In this document: positions 37,531-50,400 of the stretch, piece by piece
How the letters are laid out: each line of letters begins with the position of its first letter
Position numbering within the stretch: the stretch's first letter is position 1
Source: Xylocopa sonorina
Taxonomy: Eukaryota > Arthropoda > Insecta > Hymenoptera > Apidae
Length of the DNA: 64,000 nucleotides
NCBI RefSeq assembly: GCF_050948175.1
Contig: NW_027490091.1
Coordinates: forward strand, 5,084,001 to 5,148,000
Reading direction: 5' to 3'
Position numbers and translations under genes: made by a program
Notes under the pieces: model-generated
Told to the model about the DNA's origin: nothing
Seen by the model: the letters and a program-made list of their open reading frames with translations, nothing else
The model's database searches: none

Positions 37531-39300
37531 GTTCTAATGCTTCTTAAATCCCGATATCGCAACTCATTTCCATATTTCATGATAAGATATAATATCCATT
37601 CCGAAGTGTCATGTATACCTCGCATGCGCTTCAAGTGAATGTAAATGCGACACTTCCTTGCTAGCAAATAGCGTTTGCATATGCCTACTTATTGAAGAAA
37701 TAGTGTTGTAATGCTTCCTAAACGAGATATCGCATCTCATTTCTATGTTTCATGCTATGATATAATGTTCGTTGCGAAGTGTCATGTATACCACGTATTC
37801 CTTTCAAAAGAATATAAATGCGACACTTCCTTGCTATGAAGTTGCATTTGCAGATGTCTACGTATCGAAGCAATTGATTTCTAGTTCTTCTTAATACGCG
37901 AAATCGTTCCACATTTCTATGTTTCGTGATAAGGTATAATAAACATTGCGAAGTGTCATGTATACCTCTTATTCACTTCTAAAGAATGTAAATGCGACAC
38001 TTCCTTGCTAGGACGTAGAGCTGCAGATGTCTACGTATGGAAGCAACAGTGTTCTAACGCTTGTTCAATCGAGATATCGCATCACATTACTATGTTTCAT
38101 GATAGGATATAATATTAATAGCGATGTGTCATGTATACCTCGCATGCGCTTCAAGTGAATGTGAATGCAACACTTCCTTGGTAGGGAATAGCGTCGGCAG
38201 TTGTCTCCGTATCGAAGCAGTTGTGTTCCAATGCTTTTCAAGTCGTGATATCGCATCTCATTTCTATGTGCCATGATGACATATAATATTCATTGCAAAG
38301 TTTCATCTATACCTCGCACACACTTCACGTGAATGTAAATGCGACAGTTCCATGCAAGGAAATAGCGTTTGCAGATGTCTACGTATCGAAGCAATAGAGT
38401 TCTAATACTTCTTAAAACGCGATATCGCATTTCACTTCTATGTTTCATGATAAGATATCATGTTTATTGTGGACTGTTATGTATACCTCGTGTTCACTGC
38501 ATATGAATGTAAATGCGACACTTCCTTTCTAGGAAATAGCGTTTGCAGATGTCTACGTATCGGGGTAATAGATTATTAATGCTTCTTAAATCGCGATATC
38601 GCATCTCATTTCTATGTTTAATGATTATATATAATATTCACTGCGAAGTGTCATGTATACCTCGCATACACTTCAAATGAATGTAAATGCGACACTTCCT
38701 TGCTAGGAAATAGCGTTTGCAGATGTCTACGTATCGAAGCAATAGTGTTCTAATGCTTCTTAAATCGCCATATCGCTTCTCATTTCTATGTTTCATGATA
38801 AGATATAATATTCATTGCGAAGTGTCATGTATACCTCGTATTCCCTTCAGAAGAATATAAATGCGACACTTCCTTGCTAGGAACTAGCGTTGGCAGATGT
38901 CTACGTATCGAAGCAATAGAGTTCTAATCCTTCTCAAAAAGCGATATCGCATCTCATTCCTATGTTTCATGATAAGATATAATATTCAATGTGCAGTGTT
39001 ATGTACTCCTCGTATTCACTTCAAAAGAAAGTAAGTGCGACAATACCTTGCTAGGAAATAGCGTTTGCAGATGTCTCCGTATCGAAGAAATGGTGTTCTG
39101 ATACTTCTTGAATCGCGATATCGCATAGCATTTCTATGTTTCGTGATATGATATAATATTCATTGCGAAGTGTCATGTATACCTCGTATTCCTTTCAAAA
39201 GAATGTAAACGCGACACTTCCTTGCTAGGAAGTAGCGTTTGCAGATGTCTACGTATCGAAGCAATAGGGATCTAATGCTTCTTAAATCGCCATATCGCTT
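37531..39300 (+). repeat. Degenerate satellite monomers
   Basis: About ten monomers with many private substitutions and one-base indels, for example AGGACGTAGAGCTGCAG near 38,020 and AATATTAATAGCGATG near 38,110. I see no partner blocks for most of them inside the window. They look like an old, unhomogenised part of the array. No gene is present. Confidence 0.72.
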
Positions 39301-41547
39301 CTCATTTCTATGTTTCATGATAAGACATAATATTTATTGGGCAGTGTTATGTATACCTCGTATTCACTTGAAAAGAATGTAAATGCGACACTTCCTTGCT
39401 AGGAAGTAGCATTTGCAGATCTCTACGTACCGAAGCAATAAAATTGTAATGCTTCTTATATTTTCATATCGCATCTCATATCTACGTTTCATGATAAGAC
39501 ATAATATTCTTTGCGAAGTGTCGTGTATACCTCGTATTCCTTTCAAAAGAATGTAAATGGGACACTTCCTTGCTAGGAAGTAGCGTTTGCAGATGTCTAC
39601 GTATCGAACCAATAGATTTCTAATGCTTCTTAAATCGCCACATCGCATCTCATTTCTATGTTTCACGATAAGATATAATATTCATTGTGCAGTGTCATGT
39701 ATATGTCGTCTATACTTCAAATGGATGTAAATGCGACAATTCCTTGCTAGGAAATAGCGTTTGCAGATGTCTACGTATCGAAGCAATAGAGTTCTAATGC
39801 TTCTTAAATAGCCATATCGCATCTCATTTCTATGTTTCATGATAAGATATAATATTCATTGTGCAGTGTCATGTATATCCCGTCTATACTTCAAATGGAT
39901 GTAAATGCAACACTTCCTTGCTAGGAAATAGCGTTTGCTGATGTCTACGTTTCGTGGCATTAGAGTTCTAATTCTTCTTAAATCGCGATATCGCATCTCA
40001 TTTCTATGTTTCATGACAATATATAATATTCATTGCGAAGTGCCATGTATACCTCGCATACACTTGAAATGAATGTAAATGCGACACTTCCTTGCTAGGA
40101 AATAGCGTTTGCAGGTGGCTACGTATCGAAGCAATAGATTTCTAAAGGTTGCTAATTCGCGATATCGCATCTCATATTTATGTTTCATTATAATATATAA
40201 TATTCATTACGAAGTTTCATGTATACCTCACATGCAATTCAAACGAATGTGAATGCGACAGTTACTTGCTGGGAAATAGTGTTTGCAGATGTCTATGTAT
40301 CGAAGCAGTAGATTTCTAATGCTTCTTAAATAGTCATACCGCATTTCATTTCTATGTTTCATGATAAGATATAATAATCATTCTGGAGTGTTATGTATAT
40401 CTCGTCTATACTTCAAATGAATGTGAATGCGACACTTGCTTGCTAGGAAATAGCGTTTGCAGATGTCTACGTATCGTGGCATTAGAGTTCTAATGCTTCT
40501 CAAAACGCGACAGCGCTACTCATTACTTTGTTTCATGATAATATATAATATTCATCGTGCAGTGTTATGTATACCTCGTATACATCTCAATAGAATGTAA
40601 ATACGACACTTCCTTGCTAGGAAATAGCGTTTGCAGATGTCAACGTATCGAAGCAATAGATTTCTAAAGCTTGCTAATTCGCGATATCGAATCTCATATC
40701 TGTGTTTCATGACTATATATAACATTCATTGCGAAGTTTAGTGTGTATCTCGCACACAATTCAGACGAATGTGAATGCGACAGTTCCTTGCTAGGAAATA
40801 GTGATTGCAGATGTCTACGTATCGAAGCAATAGAGTTCTAATGCTTCTTAAATCGCGATATCGCATCTCATTTCTATGTTTCATGATAAGATATAACATT
40901 CATTGCGAAGTATCACGTATACCTCATATTCCTTTCAAAAGAATGTAAATGCGACACTTCCTTGCTAGGAATTAGCGTTTGCAGATGTCTACGCATCGAA
41001 GCAATAGTGCTCTAGTGCTTCTTAAATCGCGATATCGCATCTCATTTCTATGTTTCATGATAAGATATAGTATTCATTGTGCAGTATTATGTATACCTCG
41101 TATTCACTTCAAAAGAATGTAAATGCGACAATTCCTTGCTAGGAAATAGCGTTTGCAGATGTCTACGTATCCAAGCAATTGAGTTCTAATGCTTCATAAA
41201 TTGCCATATTACATCACATTTCTATGTTTCATGATAAGATATAATATTCATTGTGTAGTGTTATGTTTATCTCATTTATAATTCAAATGAATGTAAATGC
41301 GACACTTCCTTGCTAGGAAATAGCGTCTGCAGATATCTGCGTATCGTGGCAGTAGAGTTCTAATACTTCTCAAAACGCGATATCGCATCTCATTTCTATG
41401 TTTCATGATAATATATAATATTCATTGCGAAGTGTCATGTATACGTCGCATACACTTAAAATGAATGTAAATGCGACACTTCCTTGCTAGGAAATAGCGT
41501 TTGCAGATGTCTACGTATCGAAGCAATAGATTTCTAAAGCTTGCTAA
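39301..41547 (+). repeat. Scattered relatives of duplication II and HOR D
   Basis: 39,310-39,600 matches 43,660-43,950 at lag 4,349 bp (25 monomers minus one), with TATTTATTGGGCA and GCAGATCTCTACGTACC. 39,600-39,970 matches 58,904-59,274. 41,100-41,547 matches 56,407-56,854 at lag 15,307 bp, with CGTATCCAAGCAATTGAG and CTCATTTATAATTC. The region thus holds, in another order, building blocks of HOR D. No gene is present. Confidence 0.8.
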
Positions 41548-44500
41548 TTCGCGATATCGCATCTCATATCTATGTTTCATGATAAGATATAATATTCATT
41601 GTGCAGTGTTATGTATACCTCGTATTCACTTCAAAAGAATGTAAATGCGACACCTCCTTGTTAAGATGTAGCGTTTGCAGATGACTACGTATGGAAGCAA
41701 TAGAGTTCTAATGCTTCTCAAATCGTCATATCGCATCTCATTTCTATGTTTCATGATAAGATATAATATTCATTGCGAGGTGTCATGTATACCTCGTATT
41801 CCTTTCAAAAGAATGTAAATGCGACACTTCCTTGCTAGGAAATAGCGTTTGCAGATGTCTGCGTATCGTGGAATTAGAGTTCTAATGCTTCTCAAAACGC
41901 GATATCGCATCTCATTTCTATGTTTCATGATAACATATAATATTCATTGCGTAGTGTCATGTATACCTCGTATTCCTTTCAAAAGAATGTAAATGCGACA
42001 CTTCCTTCCTAGGAAGTAGCGTTTGCAGATGTCTACTTATCGAAGCAATAGTGTTCTAATGCTTCTTAAAACGCGATATCACATAACATTTCTATGTTTC
42101 ATGATAAGATATCATATTCGTAGTACAGTGTTAAGAATACCTCGTAATCACTTCAAAAGAATATAAATGCGACACTTCCTTGCTAGGAAATAGCGTTTGC
42201 AGATGCCTACGTATCGAAGCAATAGCTTTCTAATGTTTCTTAAATCGTCATATCGCATCTCATATCTACGTTTCTTGATAAGATATAATATTCATTGCGT
42301 GGTGTCATGTATACCTTGCATACACTTCAAATGAATGTGAATGCGACAGTTCCTTGCTAGGAAGTAGTGTTTGCAGTATCTAGTATCGGAGCAATATATT
42401 TCTAAAGCTTCTTAAATCGCGATATCGCATCACATTTCTATGTTTCATGATAAGATATAATATTCATTGTGCAGTGTAATGTATACGTCGCATACACTTC
42501 AAATGATTGTAAATACGACACTTCCTTGCTAGGAAATAGCGTTTGCACATGTCTGCGTATCGAAGCAATAGTGTTCTAATGCTTTTTGAATCGCGATGTC
42601 GCATCTCATGTCTACGTTTCATGATAAGATATAATATTCATTGCGAAGTGACATGTATACATTGTATTCCTTACAGAAGAATGTAAATGCGACACTTCAT
42701 TGCAAGGAAGTAGCGTTTGCAGATGTCTACGTATCGAAGCAATAGGGATCAATTGCTTCTTAAATCGCCATATCGCTTCTCATTTCTATGTTTCATGATA
42801 ATATATAATATTCACTGCGAAGTGTCATGTATACCTCGCACACACTTCCTAATGAATGTAATAGCGATACTTCCTTCGTAGGAAATAGAGATTGCATATG
42901 TCTACGTATCGAAGCAATAGTGTTCTAATGCTTCTTAAATCGCGATATCGCATCTCATTTCTATGTTACATGATAAGATATAATATTCATTGTGCAGTGT
43001 TATGTATACCTCGTATTCATTTGATAAGAATGTAAATGCGACACTTCCTTGCTAGGAAGTAGCGTTTGCAGATGTCTACGTACCGAAGCAATAGTGTTCT
43101 AATGCTTCTTAAATCGTCATATCGCATCTCATTTCTATGTTTCATGATAAGATATAATATTCATTGCGATGTGTCATGTACACCTCGTATTCCTTTCAAA
43201 AGAATGTAAATGCGACACTTCCTTGCTAGGAAATAGCGTTCGCAGATGTCTACGAATCGAAGCAATAGGTTTCTAATGCTTCTTAAATCGCCATATCGCA
43301 TCTCATTTCTATGTTTCATGATAAGATATAATATTCATTGTGCAGTATTATGTATATCTCGTCTATACTTGAAATGAATGTAAATGCGACACTTCCTTGC
43401 TAGGAAGTAGCGTTTGCAGATGTCTACGTATGGAAGCAATAGAGTTCTAATGCTTCTTAAATCGCGATATCGCATCGCATTTCTATGTTTCGTGATATGA
43501 TATAATATTCATTGCGAAGTGTCATGTATACCTCGTATTCCTTTCAAAAGAATGTAAATACGAAACTTCCTTGCTCGGAAATTGCGTTTGCAGATGTCTG
43601 CGTATGGAAGCAATAGTGTTCTAATGCTTCTGAAATCGTCAAAACGCATCTCATTTCTATGTTTCATGATAAGACATAATATTTATTGGGCACTGTTATG
43701 TATACCTCGTATTCACTTGAAAAGAATGTAAATGCGACACTTCCTTGCTAGGAAGTAGCATTTGCAGATCTCTACGTACCGAAGCAATAAAATTGTAATG
43801 CTTCTTATATTTTCATATCGCATCTCATATCTACTTTTCATGATAAGACATAATATTCATTGCGAAGTGTCATGTATACCTCGTATTCCTTTCAAAAGAA
43901 TGTAAATGGGACACTTCCTTGCTAGGAAGTAGCGTTTGCAGATGTCTACGTATCGAAGCAATAGGGATCTAATGCTTCTTAAATCGCCATATCGCTTCTC
44001 ATTTCTATGTTTCATGATAATATATAATATCCACCGCGAAGTGTCTTGTATACCTCGCATACACTTCAAATGAATGTAAATGCAACACTCCCTTCCTAGG
44101 AAATACCGTTTGCAGATGTCTGCGTATCGAAGCAGTAGTGTTCTACTGCTTCTTAAATCGCGATATCGCAGCTCATTTCTATGTTTCATGATAAGATATA
44201 ATATTCATTGTGCAGTGTCATGTATACCTCGTATTCACTTGAATGGAATGTAAACACGACACTTCCTTGCTAGGAAGTAGCGTTTGCAGATGTCCACGTA
44301 TCGAAACAATAGTGTTCTAATGCTTCTTAAACCGCGATATCGCATCTCATTTCTGTGTTTCGTGACAAGATATAATATTCATTGCGAAATGTGACTTATA
44401 CCTCGCATACACTTCAAATGAATGTAATTGCGACACTTCCTTGCTAGCAAATAGCGTTCGCAGATGTCTATGTATCGAAGCAATAAAATTGTAATGCTTC

Positions 44501-44690
44501 TTATATTCTCATATCGCATCTCATATCTACGTTTCATGATAAGACATAATATTTATTGTGAAGTGTCATGTATACCTCGCATTCCTTTCAAAAGAATGTA
44601 AATGGGACACTTCCTTGCTAGGAAGTAGCGTTTGCAGGTGTCTACGTATCGAAGCAATAGGTGTCTAATGCTTCTTAAATCGCCATATCG
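41548..44690 (+). repeat. Segmental duplication II, copy 1 (left flank of HOR C)
   Basis: Matches 52,680-55,650. The lag is 11,132 bp on the left (GCAG at 41,677 and 52,809; 42,199 and 53,331) and 10,958 bp on the right (TGCGAAGTG at 43,861 and 54,819). The 174-bp change is one extra monomer in this copy near 43,000-43,170. The first three monomers are types D, E and F of HOR C. Homology stops near 44,690, where this copy continues with material like 58,440 onward. No gene is present. Confidence 0.9.
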
Positions 44691-44890
44691 CTTCTCATAT
44701 CTATGTTTCATGATAATATATAATATTAATTGCGAAGTTTCATGTATACCTCGCATACAATTCAAACGAATGTGAAGCGACAGTTCCTTGCTGGGAAATA
44801 GTGTTTGCAGATGTCTACGTATCGAAGCAATAGAGTTCTAATGCTTCTTAAATCGTCATATCGAATCACATTTCTATGTTTCATGATAAG
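44691..44890 (+). repeat. Junction segment shared with HOR D
   Basis: TATAATATTAATTGCG and GTGAAGCGACAG here match 58,460-58,660 and 61,410-61,610. It joins duplication II to the first H monomer of the HOR C region. No gene is present. Confidence 0.75.
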
Positions 44891-46177
44891 ATATAATATT
44901 CATTGTGCAGTGTTATGTATACCTCGTATTCACTTCAAAAGAATGTACAGCGACACTTCGTTGCCAGGAAATAGCGTTTGCAGATGTCTACGTATCGTAC
45001 CAATAGAGTTCTAATGCTTCTCAAAACGCGATATCGCCTCCCATTACCATGTTTCATTATAATATATAATATTCATTGTGGAGTGTTATGTACACCTCGT
45101 ATTCACTTCAAAAGAATGTAAATGCGGCACTTCCTTGTTAAGAAGGAGCGTTTGCAGATGACTACGTATGGAAGCAATAGAGTTCTAATGCTTCTTAAAT
45201 CGTCATATCGCATCTCATTTCTATGTTTCATGATAACATATAATATTCACTGCGTAGTGTCATGTATACCTCGTATTACTTTCAAAAGAATGTAAATGCG
45301 GCACTTCCTTGTTAAGAAGTAGCGTTTGCAGATGACTACGTATGGAAGCAATAGAGTTCTAATGCTTCTTGAATCGTCATATCGCATCTCATTTCTATGT
45401 TTCATGATAAGATATAGTATTCATTGCGAGGTGTCATGCATACTTCGTATTTCTTTCAAAAGAATGTAAATGCGACACTTCCTTGCTAGGAAGTAGCGTT
45501 TGCAGATGTCTAGGTATCTAACCAATAGATTTGTAATGCTTCTTAAATCGTCATATCGCATCTCATATCTACGATACATGATAAGATATAATATTCATTG
45601 CGAAGTGTCATGTATTCCTCGTATTCCTTTCAAAAGAATGTACACGCGACACTTCCTTGCTAGGAAGTAGCGTTTGCAGATGTCTATGTATCGAAGCAAT
45701 AGAGTTCTAAAACTTTCTAATTCGCGATATTGCATCTCATTTCTATGTTTCATGATAAGATATAATATTCATTGTGCAGTGTTATGTATACCTCGTATTC
45801 ACTTCAAAAGAATGTAAGTGCGACACCTCCTTGTTAAGAAGTAGCTTTTGCAGATGACTACGTATGGAAGCAATAGAGTTCTAATGCTTCTCAAATCGTC
45901 ATATCGCATCTCATTTCTATGTTTCATGATAAGATATAATATTCATTGCGAGGTGTCATGTATACCTCGTATTCCTTTCAAAAGAATGTAAATGCGACAC
46001 TTCCTTGCTAGGAAATAGCGTTTGCAGATGTCTGCGTATCGTGGAATTAGAGTTCTAATGCTTCTCAAAACGCGATATCGCATCTCATTTCTATGTTTCA
46101 TGATAACATATAATATTCATTGCGTAGTGTCATGTATACCTCGTATTCCTTTCAAAAGAATGTAAATGCGACACTTC

Positions 46178-46189
46178 CTTCCTAGGAAG
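46178..46189 (+). other. 12-bp perfect palindrome in HOR C monomer F
   Basis: CTTCCTAGGAAG is self-complementary. In most monomers the same place holds TTCCT-TGCT-AGGAA, an inverted repeat with a 4-base spacer. In the F subtype the spacer is lost from the symmetry and a continuous palindrome results. It recurs in each F monomer of HOR C. Function is unknown. Confidence 0.8.
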
Positions 46190-46545
46190 TAGCGTTTGCA
46201 GATTTCTACTTATCGAAGCAATAGTGTTCTAATGCTTCTTAAATCGCGATATCACATAACATTTCTATGTTTCATGATAAGATATCATATTCGTAGTACA
46301 GTGTTAAGAATACCTCGTAATCACTTCAAAAGAATATAAATGCGACACTTCCTTGCTAGGAAATAGCGTTTGCAGATGACTACGTATGGAAGCAATAGAG
46401 TTCTAATGCTTCTTAAATCGTCATATCGCATCTCATTTCTATGTTTCATGATAACATATAATATTCACTGCGTAGTGTCATGTATACCTCGTATTACTTT
46501 CAAAAGAATGTAAATGCGGCACTTCCTTGTTAAGAAGTAGCGTTT

Positions 46546-47414
46546 GCAGATGACTACGTATGGGAGCAATAGAGTTCTAATGCTTCTTGAATCGTCATAT
46601 CGCATCTCATTTCTATGTTTCATGATAAGATATAGTATTCATTGCGAGGTGTCATGCATACTTCGTATTTCTTTCAAAAGAATGTAAATGCGACACTTCC
46701 TTGCTAGGAAGTAGCGTTTGCAGATATCTAGGTATCTAACCAATAGATTTGTAATGCTTCTTAAATCGTCATATCGCATCTCATATCTACGATACATGAT
46801 AAGATATAATATTCATTGCGAAGTGTCATGTATTCCTCGTATTCCTTTCAAAAGAATGTACACGCGACACTTCCTTGCTAGGAAGTAGCGTTTGCAGATG
46901 TCTATGTATCGAAGCAATAGAGTTCTAAAACTTTCTAATTCGCGATATCGCATCTCATTTCTATGTTTCATGATAAGATATAATATTCATTGTGCAGTGT
47001 TATGTATACCTCGTATTCACTTCAAAAGAATGTACAGCGACACTTCGTTGCCAGGAAATAGCGTTTGCAGATGTCTACGTATCGTACCAATAGAGTTCTA
47101 ATGCTTCTCAAAACGCGATATCGCCTCCCATTACCATGTTTCATTATAATATATAATATTCATTGTGGAGTGTTATGTACACCTCGTATTCACTTCAAAA
47201 GAATGTAAATGCGGCACTTCCTTGTTAAGAAGGAGCGTTTGCAGATGACTACGTATGGAAGCAATAGAGTTCTAATGCTTCTTAAATCGTCATATCGCAT
47301 CTCATTTCTATGTTTCATGATAACATATAATATTCACTGCGTAGTGTCATGTATACCTCGTATTACTTTCAAAAGAATGTAAATGCGGCACTTCCTTGTT
47401 AAGAAGTAGCGTTT
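46546..47414 (+). repeat. Five-monomer interposed unit in HOR C
   Basis: Between two A monomers only 869 bp lie, in the order A-B-C-H-A'. H carries GTACAGCGACAC, CGTTGCCAGG and GCCTCCCATTACC; A' carries AAGAAGGAGCG. H and A' also open the array at 44,945-45,300. The distance between the two H monomers (44,945 and 47,032) is 2,087 bp, which is 12 monomers minus one base, so 12 monomers were duplicated together. Confidence 0.88.
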
Positions 47415-50400
47415 GCAGATGACTACGTATGGAAGCAATAGAGTTCTAATGCTTCTTGAATCGTCATATCGCATCTCATTTCTATGTTTCATGATAAGAT
47501 ATAGTATTCATTGCGAGGTGTCATGCATACTTCGTATTTCTTTCAAAAGAATGTAAATGCGACACTTCCTTGCTAGGAAGTAGCGTTTGCAGATGTCTAG
47601 GTATCTAACCAATAGATTTGTAATGCTTCTTAAATCGTCATATCGCATCTCATATCTACGATACATGATAAGATATAATATTCATTGCGAAGTGTCATGT
47701 ATTCCTCGTATTCCTTTCAAAAGAATGTACACGCGACACTTCCTTGCTAGGAAGTAGCGTTTGCAGATGTCTATGTATCGAAGCAATAGAGTTCTAAAAC
47801 TTTCTAATTCGCGATATTGCATCTCATTTCTATGTTTCATGATAAGATATAATATTCATTGTGCAGTGTTATGTATACCTCGTATTCACTTCAAAAGAAT
47901 GTAAGTGCGACACCTCCTTGTTAAGAAGTAGCTTTTGCAGATGACTACGTATGGAAGCAATAGAGTTCTAATGCTTCTCAAATCGTCATATCGCATCTCA
48001 TTTCTATGTTTCATGATAAGATATAATATTCATTGCGAGGTGTCATGTATACCTCGTGTTCCTTTCAAAAGAATGTAAATGCGACACTTCCTTGCTAGGA
48101 AATAGCGTTTGCAGATGTCTGCATATCGTGGAATTAGAGTTCTAATGCTTCTCAAAACGCGATATCGCATCTCATTTCTATGTTTCATGATAACATATAA
48201 TATTCATTGCGTAGTGTCATGTATACCTCGTATTCCTTTCAAAAGAATGTAAATGCGACACTTCCTTCCTAGGAAGTAGCGTTTGCAGATTTCTACTTAT
48301 CGAAGCAATAGTGTTCTAATGCTTCTTAAATCGCGATATCACATAACATTTCTATGTTTCATGATAAGATATCATATTCGTAGTACAGTGTTAAGAATAC
48401 CTCGTAATCACTTCAAAAGAATATAAATGCGACACTTCCTTGCTAGGAAATAGCGTTTGCAGATGACTACGTATGGAAGCAATAGAGTTCTAATGCTTCT
48501 TAAATCGTCATATCGCATCTCATTTCTATGTTTCATGATAACATATAATATTCACTGCGTAGTGTCATGTATACCTCGTATTACTTTCAAAAGAATGTAA
48601 ATGCGGCACTTCCTTGTTAAGAAGTAGCGTTTGCAGATGACTACGTATGGAAGCAATAGAGTTCTAATGCTTCTTGAATCGTCATATCGCATCTCATTTC
48701 TATGTTTCATGATAAGATATAGTATTCATTGCGAGGTGTCATGCATACTTCGTATTTCTTTCAAAAGAATGTAAATGCGACACTTCCTTGCTAGGAAGTA
48801 GCGTTTGCAGATGTCTAGGTATCTAACCAATAGATTTGTAATGCATCTTAAATCGTCATATCGCATCTCATATCTACGATACATGATAAGATATAATATT
48901 CATTGCGAAGTGTCATGTATTCCTCGTATTCCTTTCAAAAGAATGTACACGCGACACTTCCTTGCTAGGAAGTAGCGTTTGCAGATGTCTATGTATCGAA
49001 GCAATAGAGTTCTAAAACTTTCTAATTCGCGATATCGCATCTCATTTCTATGTTTCATGATAAGATATAATATTCATTGTGCAGTGTTATGTATACCTCG
49101 TATTCACTTCAAAAGAATGTAAATGCGACACCTCCTTGTTAAGAAGTAGCGTTTGCAGATGACTACGTATGGAAGCAATAGAGTTCTAATGCTTCTCAAA
49201 TCGTCATATCGCATCTCATTTCTATGTTTCATGATAAGATATAATATTCATTGCGAGGTGTCATGTATACCTCGTATTCCTTTCAAAAGAATGTAAATGC
49301 GACACTTCCTTGCTAGGAAATAGCGTTTGCAGATGTCTGCGTATCGTGGAATTAGAGTTCTAATGCTTCTCAAAACGCGATATCGCATCTCATTTCTATG
49401 TTTCATGATAACATATAATATTCATTGCGTAGTGTCATGTATACCTCGTATTCCTTTCAAAAGAATGTAAATGCGACACTTCCTTCCTAGGAAGTAGCGT
49501 TTGCAGATGTCTACTTATCGAAGCAATAGTGTTCTAATGCTTCTTAAATCGCGATATCACATAACATTTCTATGTTTCATGATAAGATATCATATTCGTA
49601 GTACAGTGTTAAGAATACCTCGTAATCACTTCAAAAGAATATAAATGCGACACTTCCTTGCTAGGAAATAGCGTTTGCAGATGACTACGTATGGAAGCAA
49701 TAGAGTTCTAATGCTTCTTAAATCGTCATATCGCATCTCATTTCTATGTTTCATGATAACATATAATATTCACTGCGTAGTGTCATGTATACCTCGTATT
49801 ACTTTCAAAAGAATGTAAATGCGGCACTTCCTTGTTAAGAAGTAGCGTTTGCAGATGACTACGTATGGAAGCAATAGAGTTCTAATGCTTCTTGAATCGT
49901 CATATCGCATCTCATTTCTATGTTTCATGATAAGATATAGTATTCATTGCGAGGTGTCATGCATACTTCGTATTTCTTTCAAAAGAATGTAAATGCGACA
50001 CTTCCTTGCTAGGAAGTAGCGTTTGCAGATGTCTAGGTATCTAACCAATAGATTTGTAATGCTTCTTAAATCGTCATATCGCATCTCATATCTACGATAC
50101 ACGATAAGATATAATATTCATTGCGAAGTGTCATGTATTCCTCGTATTCCTTTCAAAAGAATGTACACGCGACACTTCCTTGCTAGGAAGTAGCGTTTGC
50201 AGATGTCTATGTATCGAAGCAATAGAGTTCTAAAACTTTCTAATTCGCGATATCGCATCTCATTTCTATGTTTCATGATAAGATATAATATTCATTGTGC
50301 AGTGTTATGTATACCTCGTATTCACTTCAAAAGAATGTAAATGCGACACCTCCTTGTTAAGAAGTAGCGTTTGCAGATGACTACGTATGGAAGCAATAGA

